Source: UBA6624 sp964517115 [NCBI: uncultured bacterium]
GTDB lineage: Bacteria; UBP7; UBA6624
Direction: 5' to 3'
DNA length: 5,110 nucleotides
Assembly: GCA_964517115.1 (NCBI GenBank)
Contig: CAZFBE010000048.1
Span: 1-5,110 of the forward strand
In this document: positions 1-5,110 of the stretch, one piece after another
How positions within the stretch are numbered: the first letter of the stretch is position 1
Layout of the letters: each line of letters opens with the position of its first letter
Program-made: the position numbers and the translations under genes
Notes under the pieces: model-generated
What the model was told of the DNA's origin: nothing
Databases searched by the model: none
The model's input: the letters and a program-made list of their open reading frames with translations, nothing else

Positions 1-1349
1 CTTCTAAAGTTGTCACTAGTCTATTTTCCCTACAGCATCGTGGCCAAAATGGAGCAGGCATTGCCGCAGGGGAAAACGGGGCTATGAAGATACACAGAGG
101 GCTTGGTCTCGTTAAGGAGATATTTAGTCCAGAAGAAACAAGTAAGCTTAAAGGCAATTTTGCAATAGGGCATGTTAGGTATCCAACACAAGGTCCCGTA
201 ACAATACAAAACACCCAACCTCATCTTGTCAATGTAAACAACTCTCCAGATGTTTGTCTTGCCAGCAATGGAGACATAGTAAATTATTCAAGCGAAAGAG
301 AAAGGCTCTCGGGAATGGGTGTGAGTTTCGAGGGAACGAACGACGGAGAATTGTTAGCGAGGATTATTGCATATGAGGTTTCTAAAGGAAGTTCTATACC
401 AAATGCTGTTAAGTCGGTAATGGAAAGCATAAGAGGTGCTTTTAGTGTCGTATGCATGATTGGTGACAAGCTTGTTGTTTTTAGGGATCCATGGGGAATC
501 AGACCCTTGTCTTATGGAAAAACAAAAGATGGATCTTTTATCTATTCATCAGAAACCGTTGGGCTGGATATTCATTTAATTTCAAAACAAAAAGAAGTTT
601 CTCCTGGATCTGTTCATGTTTTAGACAAAAATGGTAACCTTGAGATAACCCAACTTGTTTCAAAAAAAGAAAAACATCATTGTATTTTTGAGATGATTTA
701 TTTTGCAAGGCCAGATGCAAAGCAGTTTGGTGAGTCGGTTTATGAGTTCAGGAAAGAAATTGGAGTTGCCTTGGCAAAAGACGACAAAGATTTAGATGTA
801 GATGTTGTTTTCCCAGTTCCAGATTCAAGCAATGTGATTGCTTTAGGTTACTCAGAATTTTCAAATGTTGATTTTGGTTTTGGTTTAATGAGGAATCACT
901 ATGTTGGAAGAACATTTATAGCTCCTGACCAGGTTATTAGAGATGAGAAGGTTAAAGAGAAGTTCAATCCAGTCCCAGGGTTTTTTAAAAACAAGAAGGT
1001 TGTTTTGATTGATGATTCAATTGTTCGTGGAAGTACTTTAAAAAAATTAATATCAATGATTAAAAAGGCTGGAGCGAAAGAGATTCACATAAGGATAGGC
1101 TCTCCTCCAGTTGCCTTTCCCTGTTATTACGGCATAGACACCCCAACAAAGGAAGAACTGATAATCAACAACGTTAAGCTTGAAAACCTTGCAGGGTATT
1201 TTGGCGCTGATTCTTTGAGGTATCTTGATTTGGGGGATTTGAAAAAGCTCCCTAATTCCGAAAGTGATTTTTGCGATGCTTGTTTTAGTGGAGATTACCC
1301 CCTTGGAATAAAGGAAAAAATAATTCCGGTATCAGAAATTTCTGATTAA
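1..1349 (+). CDS. purF: Amidophosphoribosyltransferase (glutamine PRPP amidotransferase), 5'-truncated by window edge
   Basis: Cytoplasmic enzyme of the first committed step of purine synthesis: PRPP plus glutamine gives 5-phosphoribosylamine. The frame is open to the left edge (codons from base 3) and reads SLQHRGQNGAGIA at 27-65, the PurF N-terminal signature. The ATG at 84 is therefore internal, and about 13 residues plus the N-terminal catalytic Cys (and any propeptide) lie off-window. The Ntn glutaminase domain shows GHVRYPT near 168-188, oxyanion-hole Asn-Gly at 267-272 and DPWGIRPLSYG near 486-518. The phosphoribosyltransferase domain shows VPDSS, YVGRTFI and the PRPP loop VVLIDDSIVRGST at 999-1037. 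Cysteines at 681, 1122, 1272 and 1281 (HCIFEM, FPCYYG, CDAC) match the four [4Fe-4S] ligands of Bacillus-type PurF, so an oxygen-sensitive Fe-S enzyme is inferred. The C-terminus looks complete. It lies 7 bases upstream of the next gene. Confidence 0.96.
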   Translation, partial: SKVVTSLFSLQHRGQNGAGIAAGENGAMKIHRGLGLVKEIFSPEETSKLKGNFAIGHVRYPTQGPVTIQNTQPHLVNVNNSPDVCLASNGDIVNYSSERERLSGMGVSFEGTNDGELLARIIAYEVSKGSSIPNAVKSVMESIRGAFSVVCMIGDKLVVFRDPWGIRPLSYGKTKDGSFIYSSETVGLDIHLISKQKEVSPGSVHVLDKNGNLEITQLVSKKEKHHCIFEMIYFARPDAKQFGESVYEFRKEIGVALAKDDKDLDVDVVFPVPDSSNVIALGYSEFSNVDFGFGLMRNHYVGRTFIAPDQVIRDEKVKEKFNPVPGFFKNKKVVLIDDSIVRGSTLKKLISMIKKAGAKEIHIRIGSPPVAFPCYYGIDTPTKEELIINNVKLENLAGYFGADSLRYLDLGDLKKLPNSESDFCDACFSGDYPLGIKEKIIPVSEISD

Positions 1350-1356
1350 AAAGAAA

Positions 1357-1905
1357 TTGAAAAAAATCAAGACCCTTCTTATCAATCACAAGGATTCTTT
1401 TACAAGAAATGTTGAATCCTGGCTTTCCCTAGGGGGGTGTGATGTTGATGTTTCTGACAACAGTTCATTTGGGTTGTTGGAAAATTATGATCTTTTGGTC
1501 CTGGGTCCTGGTCCGGGATGTCCAGGGGATTGGCAAAAAAGTATTGATTTAATTGACTCTTGGGGCAATAGACCGATGCTTGGAATATGTTTGGGTTGCC
1601 AGTTAATTACACATTATTTTGGAGGCATTGTTGAAGCCAACGGCAATCCTTGTCATGGAGAGAATGTGAAGATGTTTCATCAGGATGATTTCTTTACTGA
1701 GTATGATTCCCCATTGCTAGTTCCAAGATATAACAGTTTGATGATCAGGAATCCAATTCCAGATGAATTGATTCCAATTGGATTTTCAGAAGAAAACAAG
1801 GTTTTAGCTTTAAAGGGGAAAGATCTTCCTTGGGCAGGATTTCTTTTTCATCCAGATTCATTTTTGTCTAATGTTAAATTTAATTCAAGATGGTTTTTTA
1901 AATGA
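1357..1905 (+). CDS. Class I glutamine amidotransferase, TrpG/PabA-type subunit of anthranilate or aminodeoxychorismate synthase
   Basis: A 182-residue single-domain glutaminase, near the usual ~190 of TrpG/PabA. It should release ammonia from glutamine for a chorismate-using partner (TrpE or PabB), which is not in the window. Visible motifs are the N-terminal KDSFTRN (12-18, family DSFTYN), the oxyanion-strand GPGPG (50-54), the nucleophile elbow GICLGCQ with Cys78 (family usually LGHQ), RYNSL (124-128, family RYHSL) and HPDS (165-168). The triad is thus Cys78, His165 and Asp167, where the family normally has Glu. The start is TTG at 1357: the frame opens after a stop at 1321 with no ATG or GTG before the essential first strand, preceded by only a weak purine run. 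Its stop overlaps the aroA start (ATGA). Anthranilate versus p-aminobenzoate function cannot be told from the sequence, and many bacteria use one subunit for both, so I give no symbol. Confidence 0.9.
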   Translation: MKKIKTLLINHKDSFTRNVESWLSLGGCDVDVSDNSSFGLLENYDLLVLGPGPGCPGDWQKSIDLIDSWGNRPMLGICLGCQLITHYFGGIVEANGNPCHGENVKMFHQDDFFTEYDSPLLVPRYNSLMIRNPIPDELIPIGFSEENKVLALKGKDLPWAGFLFHPDSFLSNVKFNSRWFFK

Positions 1906-3146
1906 AAATTTTTCGAAGTGAAAACCTGAAAGGGAGGGTTAAGGTCCCTGGTGATAAATCAATAACAATAAGAGCTTATTTTTTAGGTTTGATGCATCCT
2001 GTGATAATAAACAATGAATCTGTTGGAAGGGATTGCAGAAGTGCACTTAAGGCAATAAGGTCTTTTGGGGCAAAGATAGAAAGGTATAGAGGGAGTTTAA
2101 AGGTTTCTCCTCCTTATAAAAATCCAGAAAATGTAAAAATCGATGCTGGTAATTCTGCAACTACTGCAAGGTTTTCTCTGGCATGGGCTGCATCAAATGG
2201 AATAACTGCGGAAATTACAGGAGATGAAAACCTGTGTTCAAGAAGGGTTGGGGACCTGGAAAAAGATTTACTTGCCTGGGGAGCTTTTGTTAAGAGTGAA
2301 AATGAGCATTTCCCAGTCTTCACAAAAGGAAGAATAAAAGGAGATATTGATTTGGAGATAAATCCCGGAAGCGGGACAAGGAAAGGGTCTTTGTTGATAG
2401 CTTCTGCTAGTACGGGATTTGGTTTTTCCTGGAAAGAAAAACCCCTAAGCAGGGATCATTCTGAAAGACTTTATTCTTGGGCTGACTGTTGGCCTAAAAA
2501 GAGAACAAATAACGAACCAATTTGGATTGATATTCCTCCAGATGCTTCTGCATTTGCTGTTTTGGCAGGCTTGGCCGCTTTAACGCCAGGTTCAAGCATT
2601 TATTCAAAAGTGCTTACAAACAAAAGAAGATCTGGATTTTTGAGGCTGATCGAAAACCTAGGTGGAGATTTGAATATAGCCAAGGAGTCCGAATGGCCAG
2701 AATCAATTGGGACTGTTTCGTCCAGCTTCAATAAAAACAATATTCATTCGGAATTGATTGTTGAAGATCAGGAACTGATGGACATGATAGACGAAGTTCC
2801 TTTAGCTGCTGTATTGTGTAGCAATTTAAATTGCAAAGTCACTTTTAAAACAAATGGCATATTGGGTAACAAAGAATCAAACAGGCTCATGTCTTCTTGC
2901 AATCTAGTCAATTCTTTTGGCGGCGATGCAGAAATTGTGGATGATGATTTGATCATCCATGGAAAGAGGGACAGCCTTGTAGGCGGAGTTTTGGGAAAGT
3001 CTTCAGATCATAGGATTATTTTAGCTGCGGCTGTTGCAGGAGCTTGTAGCAAAAATGGAGTGGATATTGATAATCCTGACATGGGAAATGTTGCATTCCC
3101 AGGATGGGTTGACACCTTTAAATCACTCGGTGTAAATATCAAATGA
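1902..3146 (+). CDS. aroA: 3-phosphoshikimate 1-carboxyvinyltransferase (EPSP synthase), divergent, class II-like
   Basis: Transfers enolpyruvate from PEP to shikimate 3-phosphate, the sixth shikimate-pathway step. At 414 residues it is close to the usual ~430. Conserved landmarks (E. coli numbering in brackets) are VPGDKS with Lys19, Ser20 and Arg24 [22, 23, 27], GNSATTAR 83-90 with Arg90 [100], Arg114 [124], SRDHSER 183-189 (a motif of class II enzymes such as CP4), MIDEVP with Asp297 [313], Lys324-Glu325 and Arg328 [340, 341, 344], DHR with Arg371 [386], and a final FPGW at 399-402. Ala86 replaces Gly96, as in glyphosate-insensitive class II enzymes. Other departures are Thr159 for Gln171, Val397 for Lys411, Ile23 for the His of KSxxHR, and PPD for PGD near 212. 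The ATG at 1902 overlaps the upstream stop (ATGA), with only a weak Shine-Dalgarno, so translational coupling is likely. The active site is mostly intact, so I infer a working but divergent enzyme. Confidence 0.95.
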   Translation: MKIFRSENLKGRVKVPGDKSITIRAYFLGLMHPVIINNESVGRDCRSALKAIRSFGAKIERYRGSLKVSPPYKNPENVKIDAGNSATTARFSLAWAASNGITAEITGDENLCSRRVGDLEKDLLAWGAFVKSENEHFPVFTKGRIKGDIDLEINPGSGTRKGSLLIASASTGFGFSWKEKPLSRDHSERLYSWADCWPKKRTNNEPIWIDIPPDASAFAVLAGLAALTPGSSIYSKVLTNKRRSGFLRLIENLGGDLNIAKESEWPESIGTVSSSFNKNNIHSELIVEDQELMDMIDEVPLAAVLCSNLNCKVTFKTNGILGNKESNRLMSSCNLVNSFGGDAEIVDDDLIIHGKRDSLVGGVLGKSSDHRIILAAAVAGACSKNGVDIDNPDMGNVAFPGWVDTFKSLGVNIK

Positions 3147-3856
3147 AGAAAGTTGCAATTATCGGTTCCTCTGTAAGTGACTCTGCTTCGCCAGATTGGC
3201 ACAACCAAAGATTGCTCAACAGCTTTGTTAGATATGTAAAAATTCAAAAACAAGAATCCCTTAAGGAGAAAGAGCTTGTTTTGGTTATGAAAGATTTACT
3301 TGCAGCAAATATAACATCCCCCTTCAAGAGTGTTGCTTATGGGGCAGCGGAAATGCTTACCAGTGAGGCAGTAAGGTGCAGGTCAGTAAATTTGCTTTAT
3401 TGGAAAAAAAATATCTTAATTGGAGACAATACGGATACGTTAGGGTTCTTCAATGAGCTTCAAAATAAATCAATTCCACGCAATAAAACATGGCTTGTTT
3501 TGGGGTCTGGAGGTGCTTCTAGAGCTTGTAGTGATGCCTTAAAGAATCATGGATCCAAGCCAATTATTGTTTCAAGAGACAAGAAAAAAAACACTGCTTC
3601 CAGATTTAAGATAATATCTTATGAGGAGGTCAAAGACTATTCTTCCATCGTATATGGAATAGTTAATGCAACTCCTGAAGAATTGCCTTATGATAATTTT
3701 TCAGTGTTGAAGAATTGCGTTTGTGCTTGGGACTTGAATTACAAGAAAAGGTCAGACTTTTTAATCAAAGCTGAAAAAAGTGGTTTGCTGACTTTTGATG
3801 GTTGGGGGATGTTTGTATCTCAAGCAAGGCACGCTTACTTTAGGTGGGGTATATGA
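3143..3856 (+). CDS. aroE: Shikimate dehydrogenase, compact form
   Basis: Reduces 3-dehydroshikimate to shikimate, probably with NADPH. The N-terminal substrate domain has SDSASPDWHN (12-21, family S-x-S-x-S-P..HN), NITSPFK with the catalytic Lys62, Asn83 in SVN, and GDNTDTLGF with the catalytic Asp98. The Rossmann domain has GSGGASRA at 121-128 and SRD at 144-146 in place of the NRT phosphate-binding motif; Arg145 supports NADP use. NATP (175-178), DLNY (197-200) and GWGMFVSQA (220-228, with the substrate-contacting Gln227) follow. At 237 residues it is shorter than the usual ~270: NATP lacks its normal following Gly-Met, and the protein ends at RWGI, right after the last conserved motif, without the usual C-terminal helix. 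The start overlaps the aroA stop and the stop overlaps the aroC start (both ATGA). A quinate/shikimate dehydrogenase paralogue is possible, but the operon favours biosynthesis. Confidence 0.93.
   Translation: MKKVAIIGSSVSDSASPDWHNQRLLNSFVRYVKIQKQESLKEKELVLVMKDLLAANITSPFKSVAYGAAEMLTSEAVRCRSVNLLYWKKNILIGDNTDTLGFFNELQNKSIPRNKTWLVLGSGGASRACSDALKNHGSKPIIVSRDKKKNTASRFKIISYEEVKDYSSIVYGIVNATPEELPYDNFSVLKNCVCAWDLNYKKRSDFLIKAEKSGLLTFDGWGMFVSQARHAYFRWGI
3842..3847 (+). promoter_or_regulatory. Ribosome binding site for aroC
   Basis: AGGTGG, one mismatch from the AGGAGG consensus and followed by two more G, lies 5 bases before ATG 3853 and inside the last codons of aroE. It is the only convincing Shine-Dalgarno sequence at an internal junction in the window. 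It decides the aroC start in favour of 3853 over the in-frame GTG at 3844, which falls within the motif itself. It suggests aroC can initiate independently as well as by coupling to aroE termination. Confidence 0.75.
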
Positions 3857-4959
3857 AAACTTACAAAGGTGGAATACATTGGGCTACAGCAGGAGACTCT
3901 CATGGGGAATGCCTTATAGGGATTATTTATGGGCTTCCACCAGGATGGAAGCTTGAACCTTCACTTGCTAACCATCTTCTAGCGGAGCGTTCGAAAGGTT
4001 TTGGGCGAAGCCAACGACAAAGTTTTGAAAATGATACTATTGAGGTTATTGGTGGTCTTTGGAAAGGAAAGACAGTAGGTTCTCCATTGTTATTGAAGAT
4101 ATCAAACAAAGGACAAAAAGAACCACCCAAAGAAGAAGATTGGAGAGTCAGGCCTGGCCACGCAGATTTTTCTGGAAGCATTAGAACGGGAATGCCACCA
4201 AAAGCGATTGCAGAAAGAGCTAGTGCCAGGGAAACCGCAATCAGGACAGCGATGGGGGGAATCGCTCTTTCTCTTCTGCAGGATTTATCTGATACAGAAA
4301 TTTTTTCCTATGTCGAATCAATTGGAGATGTATCTTGTGGAGAGATTGATCTAAGTATTGAAAATAATTTGAATTGGCCAAATGAAAAGACCTACGATGA
4401 TGCCATTAAAGCAATTAAAAACGCAGGGAAGAAAGGGACAACTCTGGGAGGTTCAGTATCCCTCATGATCAAAAATCTCCCTCCTGGGATTGGAGAATCT
4501 GATATGCCAATGAGCAAATTATCTTCACGACTTGGACAGGCTTTGTTAAGCATCCCTTCTATAAAGGGAATTTCTTTTGGAGAGGGTCTTGATGTTTCAG
4601 GAAAGATGGGTTACGAAGCTCATGATTTAATTGACGAAGAAACGAATTATGCTGGCGGCCTTGAAGGAGGGAGAACAAATGGAAAGCCAATCATTGTCAA
4701 ACTTTGGTCAAAGCCGATTTCAACCCAAAGAAAACCACTCCCTTCGATAAATCTCAAAACCGGAGAAAAAACTGAATCTCCTTATATTAGGAGTGATGTT
4801 GTTGTGGTGCCAGCGATTAGCGTTATTGCAAAATCATTGGCCTCTTTGATTGTTTTGGAATCGGTCGGATCGATGCTTGGGAGAGGAACTTTTGAGCAAT
4901 GGAAACAGCGTTGGAGCGATTATTTGAAAAGCTTTCCTGAATGGTTACAGAAGAAGTGA
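3853..4959 (+). CDS. aroC: Chorismate synthase
   Basis: Converts EPSP to chorismate by anti-1,4 elimination of phosphate, using reduced FMN as cofactor; the family is tetrameric. From ATG 3853 it is 368 residues, typical length. Motifs are AGDSHGE with His17 (family GESHG), an Arg-containing segment GFGRSQRQ 49-56, GKTVGSP 72-78, RPGHAD with His103, ERASARET 121-128, LSIPSIKG, the FMN-site-like AGGLEGGRTNG, SKPISTQ, and RSDVVVVPA near the end. Both catalytic histidines are present. The loop between RPGHAD and ERASARET reads RTGMPPKAIA and lacks the usual Tyr and Asp-x-Arg; it appears one residue short. I chose ATG 3853 because it forms the ATGA overlap with aroE and sits 5 bases after AGGTGG. 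The in-frame GTG at 3844 lies inside that Shine-Dalgarno sequence. It uses CGN arginine codons more than its neighbours do. Confidence 0.96.
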   Translation: MKTYKGGIHWATAGDSHGECLIGIIYGLPPGWKLEPSLANHLLAERSKGFGRSQRQSFENDTIEVIGGLWKGKTVGSPLLLKISNKGQKEPPKEEDWRVRPGHADFSGSIRTGMPPKAIAERASARETAIRTAMGGIALSLLQDLSDTEIFSYVESIGDVSCGEIDLSIENNLNWPNEKTYDDAIKAIKNAGKKGTTLGGSVSLMIKNLPPGIGESDMPMSKLSSRLGQALLSIPSIKGISFGEGLDVSGKMGYEAHDLIDEETNYAGGLEGGRTNGKPIIVKLWSKPISTQRKPLPSINLKTGEKTESPYIRSDVVVVPAISVIAKSLASLIVLESVGSMLGRGTFEQWKQRWSDYLKSFPEWLQKK

Positions 4960-5110
4960 AAAAAACAATTTTTATTGCCGGTTTCATGGGAACTGGAAAA
5001 ACATCAGTTGGTAAAAGGCTATCAAAATATCTTGGACAAGATTTTATTGATACCGATGAAATTATTTGTAAAAGTAATTCTTGCAAGAATACAGAAGAAT
5101 TTTTTTCAAA
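4941..5110 (+). CDS. aroK: Shikimate kinase, 3'-truncated by window edge
   Basis: Phosphorylates shikimate at the 3-hydroxyl with ATP, feeding AroA. Only the N-terminal third is in the window. It shows the P-loop GFMGTGKTS (Walker A GxxGxGK[ST], bases 4980-5006) and FIDTDEII, where the Asp pair binds Mg2+ and shikimate (DxD, codons at 5049 and 5055). The Glu that often follows (IE) is Cys here. The arginines and lid of the C-terminal part are off-window. Two starts are possible. ATG 4941 directly follows an in-frame stop and gives MVTEEVKKTIFIAG with a 19-base overlap with aroC. GTG 4956 gives a 4-base GTGA overlap like the neighbouring junctions. Neither has a clear Shine-Dalgarno; I list the ATG. 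The symbol could equally be aroL. This is the bacterial P-loop enzyme, unlike the archaeal GHMP-type kinase. Confidence 0.9.
   Translation, partial: MVTEEVKKTIFIAGFMGTGKTSVGKRLSKYLGQDFIDTDEIICKSNSCKNTEEFFS

Noticed and set aside
84-86. ATG at 84 as the true purF start
   Set aside because: The same frame is open to the left edge and encodes the conserved SLQHRGQNGAGIA segment upstream of it; the gene continues off-window.
1350-1356. Attenuator or promoter between purF and the amidotransferase gene
   Set aside because: The gap is only 7 bases, and I see no leader peptide, hairpin or terminator there.
3404-3411. A8 runs in aroE (3404-3411 and 3584-3591) as programmed slippage sites or frameshift errors
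   Set aside because: The reading frame stays open and the AroE motifs run continuously through both sites, so no frame change is needed.
3844-3846. GTG at 3844 as the aroC start
   Set aside because: It lies inside the AGGTGG Shine-Dalgarno of the ATG at 3853, and the ATG fits the ATGA overlap pattern.
30-5086. Minus-strand open frames of 60-87 codons (for example within 30-224, 284-469, 2114-2323, 3008-3253, 3927-4181, 4823-5086)
   Set aside because: All lie opposite strongly recognisable + strand enzymes, have no family motifs, and look like antisense shadows.

Overview
The window is a tightly packed, single-strand block of bacterial housekeeping metabolism. All six genes lie on the + strand, and essentially no base falls outside a coding region. 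By eye the DNA is moderately AT-rich (around 40% GC). Arginine is written mostly with AGA/AGG. The shikimate kinase is the bacterial P-loop type rather than the archaeal GHMP type, and PurF is of the Bacillus-like Fe-S type rather than the E. coli type. This points to a bacterium, but I cannot place it further from the sequence alone.

Layout: (1) bases 1-1349 hold the 3' nine-tenths or more of purF (glutamine PRPP amidotransferase, first step of purine synthesis), cut by the left edge. (2) Bases 1357-1905 hold a class I glutamine amidotransferase of the TrpG/PabA type, starting with TTG. (3) Bases 1902-3146 hold aroA (EPSP synthase). (4) Bases 3143-3856 hold aroE (shikimate dehydrogenase). 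(5) Bases 3853-4959 hold aroC (chorismate synthase). (6) From 4941 (or 4956) to the right edge is the start of aroK/aroL (shikimate kinase), cut by the edge.

The genes fit together. AroE makes shikimate, AroK phosphorylates it, AroA adds the enolpyruvyl group from PEP, and AroC makes chorismate. The TrpG/PabA-type subunit then supplies ammonia from glutamine to a chorismate-using synthase (anthranilate or aminodeoxychorismate synthase), whose large subunit is not in the window. The junctions amidotransferase/aroA, aroA/aroE and aroE/aroC are all ATGA stop-start overlaps, aroC/aroK overlaps by 4 or 19 bases, and only 7 bases separate purF from the amidotransferase. This strongly suggests one polycistronic, translationally coupled transcript. 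I see no promoter, terminator, RNA gene, repeat, CRISPR array or mobile element.

I did not find an undescribed system. The points worth a second look are at residue level. AroA has Ala at the classic glyphosate-determining Gly position and several other departures from the family consensus. The amidotransferase has Asp for Glu in its catalytic triad. AroE is compact and stops right after its last conserved motif. AroC has an altered, shortened loop. The placement of purF in front of an aromatic operon is also less usual.
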